From CAVQBP01 sp963740945 (GTDB lineage: Bacteria > Bacteroidota > Ignavibacteria > Ignavibacteriales > Ignavibacteriaceae): a stretch of 64,000 nt of DNA. The DNA lies in assembly GCA_963740945.1 (NCBI GenBank), contig CAVUGE010000018.1, positions 124,001 to 188,000 of the forward strand, given 5' to 3'. This document shows positions 1-8,967 of the stretch, piece after piece; the first letter of the stretch is position 1, and each line of letters starts with the position of its first letter. The translations under genes and the position numbers were made by a program. The notes beneath the pieces were generated by a model. That model did no database searches, had not been told where the DNA came from, and was given only the letters and a program-made list of their open reading frames with translations.

Positions 1-27
1 TTTTACTTGAGAAGAAATTATTTGCAA

Positions 28-333
28 TTAAATAATATTGAAAATTGTGTCCAATTTTACCTGGTGTAGCACCTTCATTACATTTCCACCAACACCCTCA
101 ATATTAAACTTAACATTTCTATTTGTACAAGTTGTATAAGCATGTACAAGACCTTCGATTCCCAAGCTTGCTATGTAATCTACTTTTGATAAGTTAATTG
201 AAATACTTTTGCTTCCTTTATTAATTGAATCCTTCACAAGGCTTTGAAATGTTTTGTTTTCGACACCAATAAAATGATCGTTGTCTATAATGATAGTAGA
301 TTTGCCCGGATAATATTCAGTATGAATTCCCAT
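28..333 (-). CDS. STAS-domain anti-sigma factor antagonist-like protein
   Basis: A 101-residue protein made of one STAS domain, the fold of SpoIIAA/RsbV-type antagonists that bind anti-sigma kinases and switch a sigma factor on. The central stretch DYIASLGIEGL (about residues 52-62) matches the family region around the regulatory serine; the Ser in ASLG is the likely phosphosite. There is no membrane segment or signal peptide, so it should be cytosolic. The start is supported by GGAG five bases upstream of ATG. No anti-sigma factor or phosphatase partner is present beside it, but the window edge is 27 bases away. Family assignment is good; the target pathway is unknown. Confidence 0.8.
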   Translation of the reverse strand: MGIHTEYYPGKSTIIIDNDHFIGVENKTFQSLVKDSINKGSKSISINLSKVDYIASLGIEGLVHAYTTCTNRNVKFNIEGVGGNVMKVLHQVKLDTIFNII

Positions 334-1189
334 AGATACTCCAATGAAATATACTTGCTAAAAATAGTTGTTATCTTTTTAGAATTTGCCGCTTTACAGT
401 TTATGATGAAGATAATCTACAAAATATTTTGCCATCAGTCCATAATTATTTTGAATAAATCATTTTTTTGATTTAGTTTGAAATGGGCATTGAATAAGGT
501 GATATTTATTATTAATTCTAACAGAATGAGTTTAAGATCCATTATCTATTAATTTTTTAGTAAATATTACAATAACATTTTAACTTTAATATAAAAAATT
601 ACCTGCCTTAAAAGCTAATATAATGAAAATTTGATTTTTTGAATTGTTTTATTGGTACTATTATTGTACCCTTTCCAGTTGGAAAATTTTATATATATGC
701 TAAAAAGTTAAAATGGGATGGCTTGGGTTAAACCTTCCATTTTGCATCAAATAATAAGGAAGGCCTATGTTGTATTTGATACTTGTTTATTCCGGTTTAT
801 CAATTATTTCATTTTTCATTCTTTTATATTTTTTAATTTCGGCTCCGAAATATTCATTAGAAAGAAAAAAGTATAAAAAAATGACTGAATAATATTTTAA
901 TGGTATTAACAAATAGAAAATTACTAATAGGAAATATTATAATACCGATATGTTTATTTTATTGGCCCATAATCCCACATTTTAGAAACATAATTAAAGT
1001 TATTAAAGAAGAAAATTCTGCCTAGAGCAGAATAACCTTACCCAATCAAATCTTGTCAACCAATTTTTAAGAAATTACCCTTAATATTTTACTGCCGATC
1101 TAATTTAATCCTAATACAATTATTTTCATGTTTTGAATTACATATTCATTAAAAAAATAAAAAAAAGTGTTAAAAAATTAAAAAACTTC
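334..1189. other. Long AT-rich intergenic region upstream of the dcw cluster
   Basis: About 850 bases lie between the divergently transcribed STAS gene and the mraZ promoter. Apart from one possible 41-residue membrane peptide (listed separately) I see no convincing gene. A short inverted repeat (TTCTGC...GCAGAA, 1016-1032) is the only hairpin of note. The stretch just before the promoter (1150-1185) is almost pure A/T. Confidence 0.6.
767..892 (+). CDS. Possible 41-residue single-pass membrane peptide
   Basis: A short frame opens with ATG nine bases after an AAGGAAGG ribosome-binding-like sequence. It encodes one hydrophobic helix (about residues 2-25) followed by a lysine-rich tail ending KKMTE. 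This is the layout of a small inner-membrane protein with its C-terminus inside. It is isolated in a long intergenic region and I recognise no family. The Shine-Dalgarno match and the hydrophobic-then-basic pattern argue for it; AT-rich DNA makes such frames by chance, so confidence is limited. Confidence 0.35.
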   Translation: MLYLILVYSGLSIISFFILLYFLISAPKYSLERKKYKKMTE

Positions 1190-1221
1190 TTGACATTACC
1201 ATAAATTTTGACGTATTTTTG
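1190..1221 (+). promoter_or_regulatory. Promoter of the mraZ/dcw operon
   Basis: TTGACA at 1190-1195 is followed 18 bases later by TATTTT (1214-1219), a sigma70-like pair. The same bases fit the Bacteroidota pattern: TTG (1190-1192), a 21-base gap, then TATTTTTG (1214-1221), which matches TAnnTTTG. Its downstream end merges with the first MraZ box, so repressor binding would block the polymerase. Confidence 0.65.
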
Positions 1222-1246
1222 GGGAGTTGTGGGGAATTATGGTGAA
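1220..1246 (+). promoter_or_regulatory. Three MraZ-binding boxes (autoregulatory operator)
   Basis: Three direct repeats TGGGGA, TGGGGA and TGGTGA begin at 1220, 1230 and 1240, exactly one helical turn apart. MraZ in other bacteria binds TGGGN-type repeats on a 10-base period upstream of its own gene. The array lies between the -10 element and the mraZ start (1271). I infer autorepression of the whole cluster by MraZ. Confidence 0.7.
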
Positions 1247-1270
1247 AAGAACCAAAATAAGAGTTAGACA

Positions 1271-1708
1271 ATGTTTAGAGGTCAATTTTCATATTCTATA
1301 GATTCTAAAGGGCGAATAAGTATTCCTGCCAAATTACGGAAGCAAGTTTCACCTGAATCTAATGATAGTTTTGTCATGACACAAGGCACGGCTTCGTGTA
1401 TAGATATATATCCACTCGATCAATGGCTTCAAATAGAAGAGAAATTGTTAAAACTAAATCCTTTTGATCCCAAAGAAGCGCAGTTTATAAGGATGATTTT
1501 ACAACTAGCTTCAGAAGATAATTTAGATTCGCAATCGAGGATTTTAATCCCGCAAAATTTAATTGAGTATGCAAAAATTGAAAAGGAAGTATTAATACTA
1601 GGTGCATTAAAGAAAATTGAGGTATGGAATCCGAAGATTTATAAAGAATATATTGAACAAACTTCCGAAACATATGAACAAATAGCCGCAAGAGTAATGG
1701 CCGGATAA
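1271..1708 (+). CDS. mraZ: Transcriptional regulator MraZ
   Basis: First gene of the dcw cluster; a DNA-binding protein with two SpoVT-AbrB half domains that regulates its own operon. The 145-residue length is normal. The N-terminal half has the typical DSKGRISIPAKLR motif (about residues 11-23). The second half repeats it as DSQSRILIP (about residues 86-94), which is the usual sign of the tandem fold. Its stop codon overlaps the ATG of rsmH (TAATG), so the two are translationally coupled. The operator boxes just upstream support autoregulation. Confidence 0.95.
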   Translation: MFRGQFSYSIDSKGRISIPAKLRKQVSPESNDSFVMTQGTASCIDIYPLDQWLQIEEKLLKLNPFDPKEAQFIRMILQLASEDNLDSQSRILIPQNLIEYAKIEKEVLILGALKKIEVWNPKIYKEYIEQTSETYEQIAARVMAG

Positions 1709-2631
1709 TGGAAAACTTTCATAAGCCAGTATTATATGATGAATGTTTGTCATACTTAATTACAAATAAATCAGGAATTTATTTTGATGGAACTTTAGGA
1801 TATGGAGGTCATTCCGGAGGTATACTCGGACAAATTGACAAAAACGGAATGGTAGTTTCTACAGATGTAGATCATGACGCATTTAATTTTTCGAAAGACA
1901 AGTTTAAAAATGATAATAGGATTAAGCTATATAATTTTAACTTTACTCAAATAGATGTTATGGCAAAGATAGAATCCATAGGATTATTTGACGGGATAAT
2001 GGCTGATCTGGGAGTATCGTCTTTTCAACTTGATAATGTTGAAAAGGGATTTACATATAGAAAAGAAGCGAAATTAGATTTAAGGATGGATAAGAAAAAA
2101 GATATAAATGCTGCAGATGTTATAAATTCGTTTTCAGAAGAGGATCTTGCAGATATATTCTACAAATTCGGGGAAGAGAAGAATTCACGGAAAATTGCAA
2201 GAGAAATATGTGTGAATAGAATGAAAAATAAAATAGAAACAACTTTTGATTTAAGCGATATTATTAATCGAATAACACCTCTAAGATATCGGATAAAAAC
2301 TCTATCGAGAGTTTTTCAGGCATTGAGAATATTCGTAAACAATGAAATAAATGCTCTTGAAGTTTTTCTGAATAAGAGTATAAACCTACTTAAAAGCAAC
2401 GGGCGGCTGGTTATAATTTCTTTTCATTCATTAGAGGATAGGCTGGTAAAAGAATTTTTTAAATATGAAGCTTTGGATTGTATATGCCCAAAAGATTTTC
2501 CTGTATGTAAATGCGATAAGGAGAGCAGGCTTAAGATACTTACAAAAAAACCTGTTGTTCCTTCTTTAGAGGAGATAGAATCAAACATAAGAGCAAGAAG
2601 TGCAAAATTAAGAGCAGCCGAAAGAATATGA
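1708..2631 (+). CDS. rsmH: 16S rRNA (cytosine-1402-N4)-methyltransferase RsmH
   Basis: S-adenosylmethionine-dependent enzyme (formerly MraW) that methylates N4 of C1402 in 16S rRNA. The opening motif HKPVLYDECLSYL, the SAM loop DGTLGYGGHSGGIL (about residues 28-41), ADLGVSSFQLD, and the C-terminal FHSLEDRLVKEF are all family signatures. At 307 residues it is full length. It overlaps mraZ by one base and the ftsL-like gene by four (ATGA), as in most dcw clusters. Confidence 0.96.
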   Translation: MENFHKPVLYDECLSYLITNKSGIYFDGTLGYGGHSGGILGQIDKNGMVVSTDVDHDAFNFSKDKFKNDNRIKLYNFNFTQIDVMAKIESIGLFDGIMADLGVSSFQLDNVEKGFTYRKEAKLDLRMDKKKDINAADVINSFSEEDLADIFYKFGEEKNSRKIAREICVNRMKNKIETTFDLSDIINRITPLRYRIKTLSRVFQALRIFVNNEINALEVFLNKSINLLKSNGRLVIISFHSLEDRLVKEFFKYEALDCICPKDFPVCKCDKESRLKILTKKPVVPSLEEIESNIRARSAKLRAAERI

Positions 2632-2957
2632 AGAGAAGCGCAAAACCGATAATATTATTGACTCTATTTTACATGATTACTGTTACACTTTTTATTCTCG
2701 GTTATGTGGGTATAAAATTAAAATGTGAAGAGCTTACAAAACAGAAAGTATTAGCTGAACAGGAACTTGAAAATAGAGAAAACCGGAAATTAAACTTATT
2801 AGCAGAGCATCAAGCTTTAACTTCAGAAGACAGGATTGTACCAATTGCGGAAAATGAGCTTGAGATGATAAAGCCGGCCGATGTACCTGTTTTCTTAAAT
2901 GTTGATAAAGATGAAATTGAGAGGATTTCAAAAATTATTAAAGAAAAATATGAATAA
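2628..2957 (+). CDS. FtsL-like division protein
   Basis: A 109-residue bitopic membrane protein with a short basic N-terminus, one transmembrane helix (about residues 8-28) and a predicted coiled-coil periplasmic segment (about residues 30-60). This matches the FtsL/DivIC family, which bridges FtsQ to the FtsW-FtsI synthase. FtsL sequences diverge rapidly, so the call rests on topology, size and its position between rsmH and ftsI. ATGA overlap with rsmH and an 8-base overlap with ftsI indicate coupled translation. Confidence 0.75.
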   Translation: MKRSAKPIILLTLFYMITVTLFILGYVGIKLKCEELTKQKVLAEQELENRENRKLNLLAEHQALTSEDRIVPIAENELEMIKPADVPVFLNVDKDEIERISKIIKEKYE

Positions 2958-4947
2958 TTCAAGGGTTTTAATCGTATTAATATTTATCTTTTTATTATTT
3001 ACTGCTATAATAATTAAGCTATTTGATATTCAGATTGTTAAGAGTGAAGAGCTGAAGTATTATGCTCAAAGGCAGCAGACAAAAATGGAGAAGATAGAAG
3101 CGGATAGAGGATTGATTTATGATAGGGATAATACACTACTTGTTTATAACCGTGATGACATATCCTTTTATCTTGATTTAAGAATGGTGTCGGCCAGCGG
3201 AAAAATTAAGATTGCGCAAAAGTTCTCTTCTGTGTTCGGGAAAAGCATAAAATATTATCTTGATCTAATGAAAGGTCCAAGTAAAACAATCTGCATTGAG
3301 AAGAAGGCTCCAGGAGAAGAGGCATTGTTGTTAAAAAACTTTAAGATAACAGGATTATTTTATAGAGAAGATCCTACACGTATCTATCAATATGATAAAC
3401 TAGCCTCACATATTTTAGGTTATGTAAACAGCGAATTTACCGGAGTTAATGGAATCGAAAAATCTTTAAATAATATTCTTCATGGTAATGAAGGTAAAAT
3501 GCTTGTTGAAAGAAATGCAATCGGAGATATGATAACAATAGCAGAAGAAGAGACGAAACCTGCGGTAGCTGGTGACAACATTTATCTAACAATCAATAAG
3601 GCTTATCAAGCGATTTTAGAAGACGAATTAAGGAACGGTCTTGCTACTTATGGCGGATTATCTGCAACCGGAATAATTATGAATCCCAATAACGGAGAGA
3701 TCCTTGCTCTTGCCAACATAAAGGACTATGATCCTGAAAATTATTGGAGATTCGATGATTCCGACAGAAAAAATAAAGCTATAACCGATTCATATGAACC
3801 CGGCTCTACTTTTAAATCTATTACAATGGCAGCATTATTAGATCAGCGTTTATGCAGGTTAGATGAAACTATAAACGTTGAAAACGGAAGTTATAGATAT
3901 AAAAATGTCTTGATTAGTGATACACATAAACATCAGTATCTCACAGTGATGGGAGTAATGGAACAGTCGAGCAATGTTGGAATATCAAAGCTGGTGAGAA
4001 GAATAAATGATGACTCTTATTATAAATATGTAAGAGCATTTGGATTCGGTAATTTTACCGGAATTAACCTGCCGGGAGAAACCGATGGTTTCCTTAAAAA
4101 ACCAAAAGATTGGAATGATCTAACAAAACCATTTATGTCATTCGGATATGAATTAATGGTTACCCCAATTCAATTAATTTCCGCATATTGCGCTTTAATT
4201 AATGGTGGTATTTTATACAAACCATTAATAATAAGAAAAGAAACTGATGCCAAAGGAACGGTAATTTTTGAAGATTCACCTAAAGAAGTCAGAAGGATAA
4301 TAACCGAAGAAACTTCCAAAAGGATGAGAGAGATACTTTTCAATGTAGTTGAAAATGGTACCGGTAAGAATGCTGAGATTGAAAATATAAAAATTGGCGG
4401 TAAGACCGGCACAGCACAAAGACTTGAGAACGGTAAATATTCAAAATCAGATTACAATTCTTCATTTATAGGTTTTTTCCCTTCCGATAGTCCAGAAGTA
4501 ATTTGTTTAATTTTAGTAAATGCACCAAAGGTCGGGAGATACGGCGGAAGTGTTGCAGCTCCAATTTTTAAAAATACAATATTGAGAATGATAAAGGCAG
4601 ATCCCGGACTGATTCAATTACCTTCAGAAAAACCGGAAATACAAATTGCATCAGTTGAAGAAAACAACGATAAAAGCTTATCGAGAGTTATTCCAGCTAA
4701 AGGAACTGTAAATATACAGCAGGTAAATGCTGATAATGCAGTGACTTTAAATTCGATGCCGGATTTAACAGACTATTCATTAAGAGATGCTATATTCGTT
4801 TTAACCAAACTTGGAATAAGATATACGATAAGAGGTTCCGGAAAAATTCTGTCCCAGAGTGTTTTACCCGGCGAAAAAATTCATAGAGGCCTTATGTGTA
4901 CTTTGAATTGCAAGGAAACATCAATTAACGGAACAGAAATTTATTAG
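2950..4947 (+). CDS. ftsI: Penicillin-binding protein 3 / septal peptidoglycan transpeptidase with PASTA domain
   Basis: Cross-links septal peptidoglycan with FtsW. A membrane anchor lies near residues 6-27 and the pedestal domain follows. The catalytic motifs are STFK (Ser about 286), SSN (about 340) and KTGT (about 485). The C-terminus carries a PASTA domain beginning PDLTDYSLRDAI. I chose the ATG at 2950 (665 residues) rather than the in-frame ATG at 2899: the earlier one lies deep inside the ftsL-like gene, has no ribosome-binding site, and would add 17 charged residues before the membrane helix. Confidence 0.94.
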   Translation: MNNSRVLIVLIFIFLLFTAIIIKLFDIQIVKSEELKYYAQRQQTKMEKIEADRGLIYDRDNTLLVYNRDDISFYLDLRMVSASGKIKIAQKFSSVFGKSIKYYLDLMKGPSKTICIEKKAPGEEALLLKNFKITGLFYREDPTRIYQYDKLASHILGYVNSEFTGVNGIEKSLNNILHGNEGKMLVERNAIGDMITIAEEETKPAVAGDNIYLTINKAYQAILEDELRNGLATYGGLSATGIIMNPNNGEILALANIKDYDPENYWRFDDSDRKNKAITDSYEPGSTFKSITMAALLDQRLCRLDETINVENGSYRYKNVLISDTHKHQYLTVMGVMEQSSNVGISKLVRRINDDSYYKYVRAFGFGNFTGINLPGETDGFLKKPKDWNDLTKPFMSFGYELMVTPIQLISAYCALINGGILYKPLIIRKETDAKGTVIFEDSPKEVRRIITEETSKRMREILFNVVENGTGKNAEIENIKIGGKTGTAQRLENGKYSKSDYNSSFIGFFPSDSPEVICLILVNAPKVGRYGGSVAAPIFKNTILRMIKADPGLIQLPSEKPEIQIASVEENNDKSLSRVIPAKGTVNIQQVNADNAVTLNSMPDLTDYSLRDAIFVLTKLGIRYTIRGSGKILSQSVLPGEKIHRGLMCTLNCKETSINGTEIY

Positions 4948-4956
4948 CCTATAAAA

Positions 4957-6429
4957 ATGGAATTGACCAAGTTAATAAGCAAAATAAAAGTTATCCAGGT
5001 TACCGGAGAAGTACAGCGGAAAGATGTAACCGGAATATTTTATGATTCCAGAAAAGTTTTGAAAGATTCAGTTTTTATTGCTATAAAGGGATATAATTCG
5101 GATGGACACGATTTTATACTGGATGCGATAAATAAAGGCGCTTTTGCAATAATCTTAGAAAACAATACACTGCCGGATGAAGTATTTACACACAACGGTA
5201 TAGCTAAAATTTTAGTCAGCGACAGCCGAATAGCTCTGGCGCAAATTTCAAATATATATTTTGATGAGCCTTCTAAAAAATTAAAATTAATTGGCATAAC
5301 GGGTACTAACGGTAAGACCACAACTTCTTATTTTATAAAAAATATTCTGGAAAGAGACGGAAAGAAAACCGGGTTAATAGGAACCATAGCAAATTTTATC
5401 GGAGACAAGGAAATTAACACAAAATTAACGACACCTGAATCTTTAGAATTAAATGAACTCTTATATGAGATGTACAAAGAGGGGTGCAGTTATGCCGTAA
5501 TGGAAGTTTCTTCACATTCCTTAGTATTAAAAAGAGTTTACGATTTAAATTTTGCTTCGGCAGTATTTACAAATATTACATCAGACCATCTGGATTTTCA
5601 CGGCAGTTTTGAAAATTACCTTTCTGCCAAAAAAATACTTTTTGATACACTTTTACCATCTGCATTCGGTGTTTACAATCTCGATGATAAACACTGTCTA
5701 ACTCTAATATCTAAAACACAAGCCCCCCCTTACTCTTATGGAACGGCATCGGATGCAGATTTTATTTTAAAAGAGATTGAATATAATCTAAACGGTACAT
5801 CATTTATAATAGAACACAAAAATAATTCTTATCATCTATCTACTTCATTAGTAGGTGAATTTAACGCGTATAATGCATGTGCTGCTTTTGCTACAACAAT
5901 ATTATCCGGAGTAAAAGAAGAAGTTTGTATTGAAGGAATTAAAAGTACAAAACAAGTGCCGGGCAGATTTGAAGTTATCGGAACAGGTAAGAAAAAAAGC
6001 ATTATTGATTATTCACACACAGCAGACAGTCTTGAGAAAGCTTTGATTGCTTTAAATAAAATTGTAGGTGATAAAAATCCTATATATACGGTATTTGGGT
6101 GCGGCGGGAATAGAGACAAAAGCAAGAGACCTATAATGGGGAGAATAGCTAGTGAAATGAGCAAATATGTGATTGTTACATCAGACAATCCACGGTTTGA
6201 ACAGCCAATGGAAATTATTAAAGATATTACGAAGGGGATATCAAGAAAAAATTACGAGGTAATTGAAAATAGAGAAGCCGCTATAAGAAAAGCTATAGAA
6301 GAATCAGAAGATAATGCGGTAATTTTGATTGCAGGGAAAGGTCACGAAAATTACCAGGAAATAAAAGGAGTAAGAAGTCATTTTTCAGATAAAGAAACTG
6401 CGGAAAAATATTTGTTTACCTTAAATTAG
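4957..6429 (+). CDS. murE: UDP-MurNAc-L-Ala-D-Glu:meso-diaminopimelate ligase MurE
   Basis: Adds the third amino acid of the peptidoglycan stem peptide in the cytoplasm, using ATP. The P-loop GTNGKTTT lies at about residues 116-123. SDHLDFHG and the following SAKK contain the family lysine that is carbamylated. DNPR (residues 410-413) is the signature that selects meso-diaminopimelate rather than lysine. At 490 residues it is full length. It starts nine bases after ftsI. Confidence 0.96.
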   Translation: MELTKLISKIKVIQVTGEVQRKDVTGIFYDSRKVLKDSVFIAIKGYNSDGHDFILDAINKGAFAIILENNTLPDEVFTHNGIAKILVSDSRIALAQISNIYFDEPSKKLKLIGITGTNGKTTTSYFIKNILERDGKKTGLIGTIANFIGDKEINTKLTTPESLELNELLYEMYKEGCSYAVMEVSSHSLVLKRVYDLNFASAVFTNITSDHLDFHGSFENYLSAKKILFDTLLPSAFGVYNLDDKHCLTLISKTQAPPYSYGTASDADFILKEIEYNLNGTSFIIEHKNNSYHLSTSLVGEFNAYNACAAFATTILSGVKEEVCIEGIKSTKQVPGRFEVIGTGKKKSIIDYSHTADSLEKALIALNKIVGDKNPIYTVFGCGGNRDKSKRPIMGRIASEMSKYVIVTSDNPRFEQPMEIIKDITKGISRKNYEVIENREAAIRKAIEESEDNAVILIAGKGHENYQEIKGVRSHFSDKETAEKYLFTLN

Positions 6430-6444
6430 AAATAAGCTTCGGAT

Positions 6445-7857
6445 ATGGTTAGAAATAAATCAAAAATCAGTTTAACAATAGAGGATATTTTTGATATTCC
6501 TACGTCTGAAATTATCAATCCTGATAGTTATAAGCCGGTTACTTCGGTTTCAATTGATTCGAGAAATATAGCAAAAGAAAGTTTATTCATAGCTATAAAA
6601 GGTGATAGGTTTGATGGTCATGATTTTTTGAGAGATGCAATAAATAACGGTGCTTCGGCTGTGGTAATCAATAAAAGGAAATATAAGAATTTTGAGGATA
6701 TTGAGATCCCGGTTATAACTGTTAAAGATACAACGATCGCTTTAGGTAATATAGCTAAAATATGGAGGAACAAATTATCACCAAAAACAAAAGTCTTGGC
6801 GATAACCGGAAGCAGCGGTAAAACCTCGACTAAAGAAATGATTGCTTTATTGTTAAACGAAAAATATTCTGTGAATAAAACCGTTGGGAATAATAATAAC
6901 CATATAGGAGTACCCATAACAATTTTAAGTACAAAAGTAATACATGATATTCTTGTTCTTGAGCTTGGAACAAATCACTTCGGTGAAATAGAATATATAT
7001 CCGATATTGCAAAACCGGATTACTCTTTAATAACCAATATAGGCGATTCCCATTTAGAATTTTTAAGAAACAGAGAAGGAGTGTTCAAGGAAAAAGAAGC
7101 TTTATTTAGAATAACAAAAGAACAAAATGGTTTATTATTTATTAATAAGGATGATGATTACTTAAAAAAATCCAGTAAGGGATATCAGAATAAGATTACT
7201 TATGGATTCAGTAGAAAATCAAAAGTAGATTTTTTAGGGGAATTACCCGGATATACTGAAGAAGGAAGACCTATTATAAATATCAGCTACAAGAATAAAA
7301 AAATTAGACAAGAACTGCCTTTATACGGCAGGCATAACGCTTCTAACTATTTAGCTGCCATTACTGTAGGACTAACTTTAGGACTTACAAAAAAAGAAAT
7401 TGAGTCAGGAACACAAAAGTTAAAGGCAATTGATAAAAGATTAGATGTTAAAAAATATAAGAACTTTATTATTGTTGATGATACATATAATGCTAATCCT
7501 GAATCAATGAAATATGCATTGGAAATCCTCCATAGATTGAAAAATTATAAAAGAAGGATTGCAATACTTGGAGATATGTTTGAACTAGGCAAAGAAGAAG
7601 CTGAACTTCATAAAAAGTTACTGCCATATATTTATGAGAATAGAATTACAGAATTATATACCATCGGTAAAAGAATGAAACAAATGGCAGATATAATTGA
7701 CAGCTCAAAAGTTAATAAAAAACATTTTAGAACAAGAGAAAATCTCAAATCTTTTTTAGATAACCTGGAACTTTCAAATTCTACCATACTTGTGAAAGGT
7801 TCTAGAGGAATGAAGATGGAAGAATTTGTAAAAATATTGGAATCAAGAATATCATAA
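6445..7857 (+). CDS. murF: UDP-MurNAc-tripeptide:D-Ala-D-Ala ligase MurF
   Basis: Adds D-Ala-D-Ala to complete the UDP-MurNAc-pentapeptide. The Mur ligase P-loop GSSGKTSTKE sits near residues 120-129, followed by the NNNNHIGVP stretch typical of MurF, then ELGTNHFGEI. The C-terminal domain holds DDTYNANPESMKYAL, a strong MurF signature. At 470 residues it is the usual length. It lies between murE and mraY, and its stop directly abuts the mraY ATG. Confidence 0.96.
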   Translation: MVRNKSKISLTIEDIFDIPTSEIINPDSYKPVTSVSIDSRNIAKESLFIAIKGDRFDGHDFLRDAINNGASAVVINKRKYKNFEDIEIPVITVKDTTIALGNIAKIWRNKLSPKTKVLAITGSSGKTSTKEMIALLLNEKYSVNKTVGNNNNHIGVPITILSTKVIHDILVLELGTNHFGEIEYISDIAKPDYSLITNIGDSHLEFLRNREGVFKEKEALFRITKEQNGLLFINKDDDYLKKSSKGYQNKITYGFSRKSKVDFLGELPGYTEEGRPIINISYKNKKIRQELPLYGRHNASNYLAAITVGLTLGLTKKEIESGTQKLKAIDKRLDVKKYKNFIIVDDTYNANPESMKYALEILHRLKNYKRRIAILGDMFELGKEEAELHKKLLPYIYENRITELYTIGKRMKQMADIIDSSKVNKKHFRTRENLKSFLDNLELSNSTILVKGSRGMKMEEFVKILESRIS

Positions 7858-8967
7858 ATGCTTTACTATCTTTTTGAATATATAAATAAGACTTTTAATC
7901 CACCCGGATTTAATATCTTCAGATTTTTGACATTCAGGTCAGCTCTTGCCGCAATATTTGGATTGTTTTTTTCAATTTATTTCGGGCCTAAAATAATTAA
8001 AGTTTTAAAGAAGAAGCAGATAGGAGAAGCTAAAAAAATAGACGGCCCAAAATCACACTGGTCAAAAGCAGGAACACCTACTATGGGGGGATTGATTATT
8101 ATATTTTCAGTAGTCATTCCTGTTTTGCTTTGGGCAGATGTAAAAAGTATCTACATTATTTTAATTTTAGCAGGGACAATATGGTTAAGCGGAGTAGGAT
8201 TCCTGGATGATTATTTAAAGGTTATAAAAAAATATCCTAATGGATTGATTGCAAGGTATAAACTATTAGGTCAGATCCTTATAGGTATAGTTGTAGGAGC
8301 CGTGATTTATTTTTCTCCGCAATTCCATGGAATAAACTCTGTTACTACAGTTCCTTTTTTAAAAAATGTAAATTTTGATTTTTCTTTTTTCTATATACCG
8401 GTAGTTGTTTTTATAGTCACTTATACATCAAATGCTGTAAACTTAACTGACGGTCTTGATGGACTAGCAATTGGAGTAATAATAATAGTAATGATAGCTT
8501 TAGCGATTATAAGTTATGTCAGTGGTAATGCAATTTTCTCTGATTATTTGAATATAATTTATTTACCGGGTTCCGGCGAATTAACAGTATATATTGCTGC
8601 ACTTGTTGGTGCATCGCTGGGATTTTTGTGGTTTAATTCATATCCGGCCCAGGTATTTATGGGAGATACAGGTTCATTAGCTTTAGGCGGAGCTTTTGGA
8701 ATTATATCGGTATTAATTAAAAAAGAATTGTTAATCCCCATACTTGGCGGAGTATTTTTTATGGAGACAATTTCGGTAATAATTCAAAGATTATATTTTA
8801 AATATACAAAAAGAAAATACGGTGAAGGGAGAAGAGTTTTTAAAATGGCACCGATGCACCATCATTTTGAAATGGTGGGATGGCCGGAGCCAAAAATAGT
8901 AATAAGGTTTTATATAATAGCTATAATATTAGCAATAGTTAGTTTAACATCATTCAAAATACGTTAA
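7858..8967 (+). CDS. mraY: Phospho-N-acetylmuramoyl-pentapeptide transferase MraY
   Basis: Integral membrane enzyme that transfers phospho-MurNAc-pentapeptide to undecaprenyl phosphate, forming lipid I. Multiple hydrophobic helices are evident over 369 residues. Catalytic signatures include GFLDDYLK, NLTDGLDGLAIG and the HHHFE motif within MAPMHHHFEMVGW near the C-terminus. TPTMGGL near residue 76 is also conserved. The last base of its stop codon is the first base of the murD ATG. Confidence 0.97.
   Translation: MLYYLFEYINKTFNPPGFNIFRFLTFRSALAAIFGLFFSIYFGPKIIKVLKKKQIGEAKKIDGPKSHWSKAGTPTMGGLIIIFSVVIPVLLWADVKSIYIILILAGTIWLSGVGFLDDYLKVIKKYPNGLIARYKLLGQILIGIVVGAVIYFSPQFHGINSVTTVPFLKNVNFDFSFFYIPVVVFIVTYTSNAVNLTDGLDGLAIGVIIIVMIALAIISYVSGNAIFSDYLNIIYLPGSGELTVYIAALVGASLGFLWFNSYPAQVFMGDTGSLALGGAFGIISVLIKKELLIPILGGVFFMETISVIIQRLYFKYTKRKYGEGRRVFKMAPMHHHFEMVGWPEPKIVIRFYIIAIILAIVSLTSFKIR

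Noticed and set aside
244..471. A 75-codon plus-strand frame overlapping the STAS gene
   Set aside because: It is partly antisense to a well-supported gene with a good ribosome-binding site and encodes no recognisable domain.
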